DNA of 64,000 nt from the NCBI RefSeq assembly GCF_000517385.1, contig NZ_BAUW01000013.1, positions 1 to 64,000 on the forward strand, written 5' to 3'. Position 1 is the first letter of the stretch; every line of letters begins with the position of its first letter. The translations under genes were made by a program, and so were the position numbers. The notes under the pieces are model-generated. The model did not search any database. It saw only the letters and a list, made by a program, of their open reading frames with translations, and was not told where the DNA came from. Below, piece by piece: positions 9,864 to 19,187 of this stretch. The DNA comes from Mesobacillus boroniphilus JCM 21738. Lineage in GTDB: Bacteria; Bacillota; Bacilli; Bacillales; Cytobacillaceae.

Positions 9864-9956
9864 CTTATGGGAAGTGAACCTGCAGTATAAGGGTACTATT
9901 AGAGGATAAATGCACCCTTATGTGAAGTGAATACACAGTATAAGGGTACTATTAAT
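9864..9956. repeat. Direct repeat of 53-bp period
   Basis: Two copies about 40 bases long start at 9864 and 9917. The stretch AGTATAAGGGTACTATTA is identical in both, and CTTATG plus GAAGTGAA precede it. A partial third copy (CCTTTATGGGG) follows at 9966. The copies contain ATAAGGG and CCCTTAT, which can pair. No gene is visible from 9729 to 10314; the rest of that gap holds two terminators and the hairpin element. Confidence 0.7.
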
Positions 9957-10061
9957 GCCTATGGACCTTTATGGGGTGCGAAAACATTACATAATGGTTA
10001 TTTAGGCACTTTTTCTCACAAAACATTAAGGCCGAAATGCCGTCCTTTTGTCTATATAAGA

Positions 10062-10090
10062 GCATAAGCCACCCAGCTTATGCTTTTTTG
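10062..10090 (+). terminator. Rho-independent terminator
   Basis: GCATAAGC and GCTTATGC, eight perfect base pairs with a six-base loop, followed by TTTTTTG. No complete gene lies directly upstream, so it may end read-through or a lost gene. Confidence 0.65.
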
Positions 10091-10271
10091 TTGTTTAGGA
10101 AACTATAAAATTTATTTAGTTGTGGATAACTACATGTAGTATTCTTAATCTAGCTCCAGCGCCTAGCCCCTCGAGTCGCTTCGGTCCGACCAATGAAGTC
10201 AAAAAACGACTTCACTGGTCGGCCCTCCAGCGCTTGTCGGGGCTGAACAAGGCGCTTGCGCTTTTTGTTCC
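10091..10271 (+). repeat. Hairpin repeat element, copy 1
   Basis: First of five copies of a structured element. The core (10150-10271) opens CTAGCTCCAGCGCCTAGCCC and closes with GGCGCTTGCGCTTTTTG. Outer arms AGCGCC/GGCGCT and AGCCCC/GGGGCT enclose an inner hairpin whose arms are CCAATGAAGTC and GACTTCACTGG. The left flank carries TGTGGATAA (10121-10129), a perfect DnaA-box 9-mer in reverse orientation, and AT-rich sequence shared with copies 2 and 4. Confidence 0.85.
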
Positions 10272-10272
10272 T

Positions 10273-10303
10273 TTAAAAAAAAGCCCCGGTACAAAACCGG
10301 AGC
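10273..10303 (-). terminator. Terminator of the multicopper oxidase gene
   Basis: On the minus strand, GGCTCCGG and CCGGGGCT arms are followed by a run of eight T, 12 bases after the stop codon. Confidence 0.8.
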
Positions 10304-10314
10304 CTAGATCCCAA

Positions 10315-11841
10315 CTATTCTACATTAAACTGTCCCATCATCCCTGCATCTTCATGCTCGAGGATGTGGCAGTGATACATGAACAATCCTTTATGGTCAA
10401 ATGTTGCGATTGCCCGTACTTTTTCACCTGGTTCAACCAAAATCGTATCCTTCCAGCCGCGTTCGTTGGCTGGCGGAGGATTGCCATCGCGGTCGAGAAT
10501 TAGAAATTGTGTACCGTGTCCATGGAATGGATGTGCCATGCCCATATTGTTTCCCATCATTCCCATGCCTTCGTTGGTGATTTCCCATATCTCTGTATCA
10601 TGAAGCTTGAGCTGTTCGTCGATCCGGTCCATGTCCATTTGCTTTCCATTGATGGTAACGTTTCGTCCCATCCCCGACATGACGAATTCTCTTGTCCTTG
10701 CAGCCATCGATTCATCCACTTCTGGAATGTCAACTAGTTGGGAAGGAATCTCTTTTGGCCCTTTTTCCTCGCCGGACACAACAAATTTCATAAAGGGCAT
10801 ACCCTGGTCCGTCAGTTCAACACTCTCACCCTTTTCATACCCGGAAAAATCGACGATTAATTCGGCTCGCTCTGCCGAACTCAACACCAGGCTATCCATT
10901 TTCACCGGTTCTTCCAAAAGCCCGCCATCCGTCCCAATCTGGTAGAATTCCTGTCCATTGCTCAAAGCGAATTGATAGATCCGCGCATTCGACCCATTCA
11001 GCAGCCGGAAGCGAACCTTGCCTTTCGGTACCTCAACATACGGATTGATGGCTCCGTTGACCATGATCGTGTCCCCCTGAAGGCCCATCATCACATCGTG
11101 CATGCTCAAATCATATTCAAACTGGCCATTTTCATCGAGCTGCTTATCCTGGACTATAAGTGGTATATCATTCACGCCATATTCGTCAGGCAAATCTAGC
11201 TTTTCACTTTCTTCATCATCTATCAAAAATAACCCAGCAAGCCCTTTGTAGACATGTTCACCTGTTTTATGGAGCAGGTGTGGATGGTACCAGAGCGTGG
11301 CTGCGTTTTGTTCGATAGTGAATTCTGGATTCCACGTGGTGTCCGGCTGGATTCCGCTATGCGGGCCGCCATCATCCTCGCCATCCACTTCGAGTCCATG
11401 CCAGTGAAGCGTTGTAGCTTCGTCCAACTCATTTTTTACCTTTACGGAAACATCGTCGCCCTTTTTCACACGAATGACCGGTCCTAAATAGTCACCGTTG
11501 TATCCGAATGTGTCTGTTGCTTTCCCTTTTAAAAATTCCACAGTTCCTTTTTGTGCAACAAGAGTAAATTCTGCTTTGCCAGGGTCGGGGTTCTCATCTT
11601 TAAGCATTGGCGGGATTGGAAGGCGCTTTTCGCCACCTGCGATCGAGTCATTCTTCATATCCTCAACCAGTCCGGAACCGCCGCCCATCATGCCGCCATT
11701 TCCCATACCGCCCCCGTTCATCATGCCTCCGCCTTGGCCGGGCATATTTCCGCCCATACCACCCATGCTTCTCATGAAAAACCAGCCGCCGGCTATGACT
11801 AACACAAGAATGATGATTGCTGCTATGCCAACCTTTTTCAA
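10315..11841 (-). CDS. Multicopper oxidase, membrane-anchored, Met/Gly-rich linker
   Basis: Copper enzyme that oxidises substrates (possibly Cu(I), Mn(II) or organics) while reducing oxygen, outside the membrane. The 508 residues start with a signal-anchor helix (residues 4-23). A 35-residue linker made almost only of Met, Gly and Asn follows, of a type able to hold Cu(I). All four copper motifs are present: HWHGLE near residue 143, WYHPHL near 186, HPFHGHG near 439 and HCHILEHEDAGMM near 491. The start is a TTG with GGAGG nine bases upstream; the codon after it is followed by a Lys pair typical of a signal peptide. It is divergent from the CotF-like and YtkA-like genes, which suggests a shared metal or oxidative function. 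The substrate is not determined. Confidence 0.88.
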   Translation of the reverse strand: MKKVGIAAIIILVLVIAGGWFFMRSMGGMGGNMPGQGGGMMNGGGMGNGGMMGGGSGLVEDMKNDSIAGGEKRLPIPPMLKDENPDPGKAEFTLVAQKGTVEFLKGKATDTFGYNGDYLGPVIRVKKGDDVSVKVKNELDEATTLHWHGLEVDGEDDGGPHSGIQPDTTWNPEFTIEQNAATLWYHPHLLHKTGEHVYKGLAGLFLIDDEESEKLDLPDEYGVNDIPLIVQDKQLDENGQFEYDLSMHDVMMGLQGDTIMVNGAINPYVEVPKGKVRFRLLNGSNARIYQFALSNGQEFYQIGTDGGLLEEPVKMDSLVLSSAERAELIVDFSGYEKGESVELTDQGMPFMKFVVSGEEKGPKEIPSQLVDIPEVDESMAARTREFVMSGMGRNVTINGKQMDMDRIDEQLKLHDTEIWEITNEGMGMMGNNMGMAHPFHGHGTQFLILDRDGNPPPANERGWKDTILVEPGEKVRAIATFDHKGLFMYHCHILEHEDAGMMGQFNVE

Positions 11842-11908
11842 CTTTTTGCGCCTCCTTTGATGTCCTGGTGCTTTTTCATATATTTATCTTCTTTATACCT
11901 CGTTACGT

Positions 11909-11937
11909 ATTTTATAAGCGCTATTTTTCAATTGCAA
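11909..11937 (-). promoter_or_regulatory. Sigma-A-like promoter of the oxidase gene
   Basis: TTGCAA and TAAAAT on the minus strand with a 17-base spacer, about 70 bases upstream of the oxidase start. A reasonable but not perfect match. Confidence 0.45.
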
Positions 11938-12041
11938 ACAAAATAAACCGTATCAGCTAAATATGCATTTTCTATGGAGTTTAGGCTTCCCTGAAAGTGG
12001 TAGTTGTTATTTGAAACAACGAAAATAAGGAGGAAATTCTT

Positions 12042-12560
12042 ATGTTACTTCCAGCATCAGATTTAGGATTGATTACGACACATCTCCCCGCCCATGACGG
12101 CATGATCATGAAGGTGAAGCTTTTGGCAAAAGAAGCAAAGGATGAAAAATTAATTGAGTTGCTTGATAAAAAGGTTGGAATTATGAGAAGCCATGTGCGA
12201 ATCATGATGGACATGCTTGATCCAGATAAAAGCGATTATGAAAAGCTGCCTGACTTTGATGAGCTACCACAAAGCCAACTTGAGACGACAACCAGAGGTT
12301 CCCAAAAGATGGACAGGCACATCGCCATGGAGATCAAAGCTTCAACTGAGGCGATGGCAAAAGATAATTTCGTGTCAGCATTGAAAATGAAGGATCCGAA
12401 GGTCAAGCAAACACATATTGAAATGGCACTCCAGCAAGTGCAGCTCCTCAATATGGTTACAGAGTACCTTAAGGAAAATAAAGCGGACATAACTCCACTA
12501 GGTACACCGGAAGAACAAAAGAAGGTTGTGAATCATTTCAGCCATATGATGGAAGAATAA
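12042..12560 (+). CDS. CotF-like, predicted helical-bundle protein
   Basis: Protein of 172 residues, almost wholly alpha-helical and rich in Met and His. The second half (DRHIAMEIKASTEAMAKDNF, then PKVKQTHIEMALQQVQLLN) resembles the coat protein F family, which adopts a ferritin-like bundle. The N-terminal HLPAHDGMIMK and MRSHVRIMMDML segments could bind metal, but ligands are not proven. There is no signal peptide. The ATG has AAGGAGG about eight bases upstream. It is followed after 24 bases by the YtkA-like gene on the same strand and faces the oxidase gene, so the three may form a metal-related or spore-surface group. Function unknown. Confidence 0.6.
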   Translation: MLLPASDLGLITTHLPAHDGMIMKVKLLAKEAKDEKLIELLDKKVGIMRSHVRIMMDMLDPDKSDYEKLPDFDELPQSQLETTTRGSQKMDRHIAMEIKASTEAMAKDNFVSALKMKDPKVKQTHIEMALQQVQLLNMVTEYLKENKADITPLGTPEEQKKVVNHFSHMMEE

Positions 12561-12584
12561 TTTTACAAATCGGAGGTTGAGAAG

Positions 12585-13455
12585 ATGAATCATGAACCGG
12601 AACATGGCAGTGGCAGCCATCACAGCCACTCACAGCAAGAAAACTTAACTGGAGAAAGCAATCATGCGGAAACAACACATGATACCAGTGATCATAATCA
12701 GCCGCATAACATGCATGATTCCCACGCCGCCCATCACGGGCACGGTCAGCTTTCAGGTGAGTTGAATGCTGCCAAGGTCCTGGTGGAGTGGACGTCAAAC
12801 CCGGAACCAATCCAAAGCAATCAGGAAACAGACATATTTTTAGATGTCAAGGATGCATCCGGTAAGGCTGTCGAGATTTTTCCACTGTCCATGAAAAAGA
12901 AATGCACCTCCTGGCTATTAAAAGAGATCTGTCTGTGTTCAAGCATCTTCATCCTGATTACCTTGGGAAGGGCAGGTTCCAGATCAAAACGACTTTCCCG
13001 AAAGCAGGGAGATATAAACTGTATGCAGACTTCCTGCCTGAAGGGCGAATCAACAGCTGGCATCGCATGAACTTTTAGTGACTGGAGCTGAATCCGATGA
13101 AGAGATTGATGCTGATAAGGTTCTGAAAAAGAGAGTAGATGACATTGAAATCGAGCTTATCCACCCGGAAGCAAAGGTAAATGAGCACCTAAAATTGATT
13201 TTTGCACTCAGCGATGGGGATGGCAGCCCAATTACTGAACTCGAGCCTTATCTCGGATCTGCGGGGCATGTGGTGATTGTCAGCGAGGATATGGAGGAAT
13301 TCCTTCATGTGCATCCAGCAGACGAGAACACGAAAGGACCAAAAGTAGAGTATATGACAAGTTTCCCTCGCCAGGGGTTATACAAAATATGGGGACAGTT
13401 TAAGTATAAGGGCAAGCTCTATACCGTTCCTTTTGTCATAGAGGTCCAGGAGTAA
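12585..13455 (+). CDS. His-rich YtkA-like domain protein (frameshifted)
   Basis: The N-terminal 55 residues hold more than a dozen His (MNHEPEHGSGSHHSHS and HDSHAAHHGHG), suggesting metal binding. Two YtkA/FixH-like beta-sandwich domains follow. The first carries HEKEMHLLAI and FKHLHPDY; the second carries MEEFLHVHPA and LYKIWGQFKYKGK. These His motifs are typical of copper-related YtkA-like domains. Two frame breaks, near 12885 and 13072, must be bridged to join the domains; the joined protein is about 290 residues. The ATG has GGAGG eight bases upstream. No signal peptide is visible, which is odd for a protein of this kind. Co-directional with the CotF-like gene. Confidence 0.68.
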
Positions 13456-13470
13456 GCCATACTAAAAACA

Positions 13471-13501
13471 ATTGCACACTTTTATGGTGTGCTTTTGTTT
13501 T
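13471..13501 (+). terminator. Terminator after the YtkA-like gene
   Basis: TTGCACAC and GTGTGC arms around a short loop, followed by TTTTGTTTT. Confidence 0.7.
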
Positions 13502-13529
13502 AATTCCTTAATAAAGGAGGTTGGATGCG

Positions 13530-14968
13530 TTGAAGGATAAAGTCCTTGAAGGCAAAGTAAGCATGCCGCAAACGAATAAAGGCCGTCTCAAGATCATCAC
13601 TGTACTGGCGATACCCGCAGTGATCGAGAACTTCTTCCAGACGATCCTCGGTTTTGTTGACACCTACTTTGTATCAAAAATTGGGTTAGCGGAAGTCTCG
13701 GCAGTAGGGGTGACAAATGCGGTACTCGCTATTTACTTTGCTTTGTTCATGGCAATCGGAGTAGCAGCCAATGTCAGGATTGCGAACTTCCTTGGTGCGA
13801 ATCTGCCGGAAAAAGCCCGGCATATATCACAGCAATCCATTGTTTTCGCTGCAATTTTTGGTATTTTAACAGGAATCATAACATTGATTTTTGCAGAGCC
13901 GCTCCTGAAACTTATGGGTATAGAAGCGGAAGTGCTCGAAGCAGGAGCCCTCTATTTCAGGATTGTCGGAATTCCGTCCATTGTAATGAGTTTTATGTTT
14001 GTTTTAAGCGCCATCCTCCGTGGGGCAGGCGATACAAAATCACCGATGAAGGTCAGTATTGTCATCAATGTTATCAATGCTGTTCTGGATTACGTTCTCA
14101 TCTTTGGGTTCTTGTTCATACCGGAAATGGGGATTGTCGGAGCCGCATTGGCAACGGTATTCTCACGGCTAATCGGCAGCATTGCATTATTTTACTATGT
14201 AAATCGTACAGAAACGCTTACCTTCCGCAGGGATTACTGGAGTATTGACAAGACTCATTTGAAGGAGCTGACAACGCTGGGAGCTCCGGCAGCAGGGGAG
14301 AGGCTGGTCATGCGCGCGGGGCAAATCGTCTACTTTGGTTTCGTGGTTGCCTCGGGACGAATGCGTTTGCCGCTCACCAGATTGCCGGCAACATTGAAGT
14401 ATTTTCTTACATGATTGGCTACGGCTTCGCCACAGCTGCCACCATCCTTGTTGGCCAGCAAATGGGAGCTGGTAACCTGGATGAGGCAAAGCATTATGCC
14501 AGGTTATCGACCTATCTGACAGTCGGCTCGATGACTGTGCTCGGTGCTCTCCTATTTTTCCTCGGCGACTGGGCCGGCAGCTTTTTTACCGAAGATCAAC
14601 AGGTTGTTGAAAATATCGGTACCGCACTGAAAATTTCGGGAGTTTTCCAGCCATTCCTTGCCGTATTGATGGTGCTCACAGGCGCATTCCAGGGTGCGAA
14701 CAACACCAAGTTCCCGATGTACCTGACAGGCTTCGGGATGTGGGCTGTACGAACTGTCCTTGTCTATGTGCTCGGAATTAAGCTGGGCTGGGGCCTTGCG
14801 GGCGTCTGGATTGCGATTGGCGCTGACATTGCTTTCCGTGCCATTGTCCTTGCTGTCCAGTTCAAGCGCGGAAAATGGATGGCTCTTGAAAAAGCACCAG
14901 ATCCTGAATCTCATTGCCACCCACAAACAACAAAAGAAAACATGTCCGCATGCGCAAATAATTATTGA
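13530..14968 (+). CDS. MATE family efflux transporter (frameshifted)
   Basis: Multidrug and toxic compound extrusion exporter driven by sodium or proton entry. Twelve membrane helices are expected. MATE-type segments such as FFQTILGFVDTYFVSKIG, SAILRGAGDTKSPM and GFATAATILVGQQMGAG are present. The frame breaks near 14355; the joining sequence reads NAFAAHQIAGNIEVFSYMIG, which is standard for the family. Joined length is about 480 residues. The start is the TTG at 13530 with GGAGG nine bases upstream; the earlier TTG at 13521 touches the ribosome site and cannot use it. Single gene with a terminator. The exported compound is unknown. Confidence 0.88.
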
Positions 14969-14973
14969 CCACA

Positions 14974-15006
14974 AGCATACAGTTCAAGACTGTATGCTTA
15001 TTTTAC
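14974..15006 (+). terminator. Terminator after the MATE gene
   Basis: AAGCATACAGT and ACTGTATGCTT, eleven base pairs with a four-base loop, followed by ATTTTA. Confidence 0.75.
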
Positions 15007-15076
15007 AATCTAACGGTTAGTATGCTAGAAGCTGGACAAAGTAAGGAGTGTGAAATTTTTATTTAAGGATGTTTTT

Positions 15077-15286
15077 ATGGCTCTTTCAATTATCCTTTTA
15101 TGGTCGGCACTGTCGATGCTGCTAGAGTGGATTGGGCTCAAGGTCGGCCTGTTTCATTTTGACAAAGGCTATAAAATGTATTGGTCGTTCCCGATCTACC
15201 TGCTTTCCCAGACGATGATCATTGTGTTCTTTCACTTATGTATTCGATATGAAAAAACTGGAAACAATCAGAAAACTCAATTATAA
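15077..15286 (+). CDS. Small two-helix membrane protein, unknown
   Basis: Not recognised. A 69-residue protein with two hydrophobic helices (residues about 2-22 and 38-58) separated by a loop rich in Lys and Tyr, and a polar C-terminal tail. I prefer the ATG at 15077, preceded by AAGGA at seven bases. A longer frame begins with GTG at 15050, but its GGAG is directly adjacent. It lies 37 bases before the first ABC permease on the same strand, so it may be co-transcribed and could be an accessory subunit; this is inference from position only. Confidence 0.55.
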   Translation: MALSIILLWSALSMLLEWIGLKVGLFHFDKGYKMYWSFPIYLLSQTMIIVFFHLCIRYEKTGNNQKTQL

Positions 15287-15323
15287 TTTTAAGGACTAAA
15301 GGTAGAGGTTGAGGGGATTCGTT

Positions 15324-16170
15324 ATGGTGGTAAAAAGTGCGATGAGGTTCATAACTGTTATTTTGCAGTACATAGCCGGTGTGCTTCTGTTTATTCTAGT
15401 TGGAAGCCTGCCAGTCCTTATGAGGGATTTGAATTTTGACAGTGAGGGTTATTTTCACACAGTCAGGGAATTGACTGTTAAAATTTTCACATTAAGCAAT
15501 TTGACTTACAATGGCGAGCGTGAGATGCTGCCGGCGGTAATGGAGCGCTTCTTCTATTCGATGAAGACATTGGGCACAGCCTTTTTGGCGGCATTGGCGG
15601 TTGCTTCCTGCTTTCTTATTTGCTCGTTCTCTTTTTTGAAAAGAAAAAAGACTATATTTTGAGTTTTATAGAAATCATCCGCTCAGTCCCTGATGTTTTG
15701 TGGATGTTCCTGCTTCAGGCAATCGTAATCTGGATCTACAAGGCATTTGGCGTGAAGTTCATCCAGACCGTTTCGCTTGGGAGTGAAAACAGGGCATTCC
15801 TGCTGCCGCTCATCAGCCTCAGCCTGCCGATTTTTCTTTTTTTGACACAGGTCATCGTTCTCAAGATTTTTGAAGAATTGGATAAGCAGTACATCACATT
15901 CGCTAAGGCAAAAGGATTGTCGTATCTGTATATGCTGAATAGCCACGTCATCCGCAATATCCGGCAGGATTTGCTGGGCCATTTTAAAACGATCATCTGG
16001 ATGATGCTCTCGACGCTTGTGATGGTCGAGTACATTTTTAACCTGGATGGCTGATGCTGTTCAATATCAAGCATATATCGATCGAGCTGTTCGTGTTCAG
16101 CTGCATTCTCTTTTTCACGCCATTTTTCCTGATATATAGACTAATAGATTTTAGAAGGTTATCGATATGA
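15324..16170 (+). CDS. ABC transporter permease, oligopeptide/nickel type, subunit 1 (frameshifted)
   Basis: Membrane subunit of the DppB/AppB type. The first piece has an N-terminal helix and a large outer loop. The second has the inner-membrane permease signature region FAKAKGLSYLYMLNSHVIRN, which contacts an ATPase. Two breaks (near 15640 and 16050) are bridged by LLVLFFEKKK and by the final helix FVFSCILFFTPFFLIYRLID. Joined length is about 282 residues. The ATG at 15324 has GAGGGGA six bases upstream. The stop overlaps the next start (ATGA). No binding protein or ATPase lies nearby, so the pair is an orphan or uses a shared ATPase. Confidence 0.7.
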
Positions 16171-17098
16171 CCAGATTATTGAAAACGAAAAAATTCATAT
16201 TCGGGGCTTCATTCCTGCTTATCCTATTGACGTTGAGCATTTTGAACACTGTTTTCAATGACGGGGAAATCAGGAAGGCACCGCTATTTTATAATGAAGA
16301 TGGGGCCCTGGAGAAGGCCCCTCCATACCCGCCGTTCGACGTCTTTCTTTTTGGTTCGGATATGTATGGCTATGATATGCTTCATACAGTGATTGAAGGG
16401 GCGAAATATTCCATTGGCATCGTCATTGTCGTCGCTTTTTTCAGGATGGCGTTATCCATTCTGCTCAGTTACTTTTTATTCCGTGTTCCAGAACGGATCT
16501 TCAATCTGATAAAAGCAATCTCTGAGCCATTATCATTTTTCCCGCAAACGCTGATTTCGTATTTCCTTCTGAGCACGGTCATCATTTATACAATCGATGG
16601 CTTCCATCATCCATTTTGGGTCAGGGCGCTGTATGAATTCATCATCTTGATTTTGATCGCGCTGCCGGCTCTGACGGTTCAGCTGATTGAGCAAAAACGC
16701 AGGGTGTGGAAGGAAGAGTTCATTGAATCAGCCATCACGCTCGGCGGGAGCAAACGGCATATATACTTCAAACATGTCCTGCCGCAGTTGTACGAGGAAT
16801 GGATCTTGATGTTCGGCCAGCAGTTCTTGCAGGTGCTGACACTTCTTGTCCATCTTGGCGTCATGATCATCCTGTTTGGCGGAACCATCATCGGGGACGG
16901 CGATCCGCCAACTTCGGTGACCCATGAATGGTCCGGCTTGATAGGGGTAAACAAACGCTTTATGCTCGCGCATGAATGGATTGTCTATGTGCCGATCCTG
17001 TTCTTTACGCTGACCGCCTTGAGTGTAGCATGATCAATAAGGCTTTGAGTGACTTTTTCAAACAAAAGGAAATGGTCAGAAATAATAGGGGCATATAG
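16167..17098 (+). CDS. ABC transporter permease, oligopeptide/nickel type, subunit 2 (frameshifted at end)
   Basis: DppC/OppC-type permease. An N-terminal helix (residues 10-28) is followed by the FGSDMYGYDMLHTVIEGA segment typical of DppC. The coupling region FIESAITLGGSKRHIYFKHV comes before the last helices. The frame stops at 17033, but one missing base would extend it as INKALSDFFKQKEMV to a stop at 17098, a normal family ending, so I give the longer span. Length is then about 310 residues. Translationally coupled to the upstream permease. Substrate unknown. ATP-binding and solute-binding genes are absent on both sides, which is unusual. Confidence 0.72.
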
Positions 17099-17209
17099 GT
17101 AGCGATGCGCTATAACACTTTTGTACTATAAAAATACCCCGTTTGATGAATAGTCTGCGCGCAAGAATTTTCCCATAATAGTGTTCAACAAAACTCTTCG
17201 TGAGTTTGG

Positions 17210-17262
17210 CCCATTCATTGGCTAGTGGTATCCCCATTCGGCCAGTGAGTGGGTTTTATTTG
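17210..17262 (+). terminator. Terminator after the permease pair
   Basis: CCCATTCATTGGC and GCCAGTGAGTGGG pair over 13 positions (two as G-U), followed by TTTTATTT. The rest of 17099-17328 shows no gene. Confidence 0.6.
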
Positions 17263-17328
17263 TGTTTTGGGGACCTGCGCGATAAAATTAATTAACTGAA
17301 AATTCTAAACTCATAGGAGGTGCGTTGT

Positions 17329-19187
17329 TTGGAAAAGGCACTTTCACAGAGGAGAGAAAAGTCGGCAAAGCTGTTCATGAACTCGGTATCATTGATTGGC
17401 TGGCTGCTCATCCTTCTCTCTCTTGTAAAATTGGAACCGCCAGGCGAACCGGTTGTTTTAGCACTTTTATTTTTATTCCTGCTTATCAGCGAGTACTATC
17501 CGATGCCGGTTTGGAGAGGGCATACAGCGATTACATTCCCGGTTGTCTACGTGTTATTTTTGCTGTATGGATTTCCGTACACTGCAATCGCCTACGCAGC
17601 CGCGGTCCTGATTGTGAACCTCATCCATAGAAGGCCGCTGCGGACGGTACTGTTCAATCCCGCCCAGCTTGTGATCAGTTTTTATGCTGCCGCGATGTTG
17701 CTGCCTCTTACGGAACCTCTCTTGGAAAAGCTGGCACTGACACCGATTATAGATGGGATGGTAGGTTATATTTTCCTGCTGGCAGTCTATGTTTTGGTCA
17801 ACAACGTGATTGTCGACCTCGTTCTCGTTATCAGGCCACAGCATTATTCTTTTAAAATGTGGAAGCAAAAGAGTCTCACGGAACTGAATAGTGCGGGTAT
17901 TTCGTTGATTTACGGAATCACCCTGTATGTCGTGGGAAGCCAAAATCGCGGTGAAATCGACGTATTTGCTTACTTCTTCTTTTTCTCGCCGCTTGTCGGC
18001 ATTTCCCTGTTGAGCGCGACGATTGGCAGGCTGAAAAGAGAGAAGAACCGTTTGAAGCTTCTTTTTTCGATCACCTCAGAGTTGAACCAGATGCTTCCTT
18101 CACAGGACTGGCTTTCGGCTTTACGAGGGAGCTTTAATGAATTGATTGGCGCTGAGGCCAGTTTATTATGGGTCAAAAAAGATGGCGTATGGGAGCTTAG
18201 CTTTAAAGATGGCAGGACAGTATCGAAATGCGAATTGCTGCCAGAAGCATTTGCTGAATTTGATGGAATGCGCCGGCCAGTGGTCTATAATGACCGCAAA
18301 AAGGATGGCGGCGTTGCGGCTGCTTGTTTTGAAGAAGACGTGAAGGCGTTCGTCTACTCGCCGCTTGTCATCGAGAACGAAACAATCGGGATGTTCATCA
18401 TCGCCAGGAGCCGGACGAAAAGCTTTGAGGACCACGATGTCCAATCGATCGCGACGCTTGCCAACCAGCTGGCCGTCATCATCAAGACGAGGATGCTTTT
18501 TACCGAAAAAGAAAAGGTGATTGTCCTTGAGGAACGGAACCGGATTGCCCGCGACATTCATGACGGAGTGGCCCAGACGCTTGCAGGAGCAGTGATGAAG
18601 CTCGAAACGGCGGGGAAGAAGTTCGATAAAAATCCTGAAGAAACAAGGAAGCTTGTGGACGAAAGTGTCATTGGCCTCAGGGAGAGCTTGAAGGAAGTGC
18701 GTGAATCAATCTATGCATTGCGCCCGTATCCGACTCAAAAAGCGACACTGGCTGAAGCAATTTTAAGAAAAATCGAAGCTGTCCAGAGGGAATACCGGCA
18801 GGACATTGAATTCGAGATCAGGGGCAGGAGCAGGAGCTCAGCCCGATGGTCGAAAAAGTCCTGTTCGACACATTCCAGGAAAGCCTTCACAACGCCATCA
18901 AGCATTCTCAGGCTACGAAGGTTGAAGTTCTCTTAAGCTATCAAACGGAGCATATACTTTTAAAAATCAAGGATGAAGGAAAAGGGTTTTCGCTGTTCCA
19001 GGCGATGCTGAAGGCGAGAAACCAGCCGCATTTCGGCATTCTGCAAATGAACGATGCGGCCGAAAAAATTAACGCCTCCCTGCAGATTGACAGCAAGGAA
19101 GGTTCAGGAACGGAAGTCAGCATCACCGTTCCTAGAATGGGAATCGAGGGGGAAACGACGAATGATCAGGCTCATGCTAGTGGATGA
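17329..19187 (+). CDS. Sensor histidine kinase, NarL/LiaS type with GAF domain (frameshifted)
   Basis: Membrane sensor that phosphorylates the response regulator encoded next to it. Residues about 20-220 hold six to seven membrane helices. A GAF-like domain follows (about 240-395). The HisKA_3 box [20 protein letters not shown] places the phospho-acceptor at about His411. The ATP-binding domain carries [14 protein letters not shown] (N box) and IKDEGKGFS (G1 box). The frame breaks near 18835, between the dimerisation and ATPase domains; joined length is about 619 residues. The start is the TTG at 17329, with GGAGG eight bases upstream. The end overlaps the response regulator start by 26 bases. 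The signal is unknown. Confidence 0.87.

Noticed and set aside
10120-10503. Plus-strand frame over the hairpin element and the end of the oxidase gene
   Set aside because: It spans a repeat and the antisense of a conserved enzyme; similar frames arise at the other element copies.
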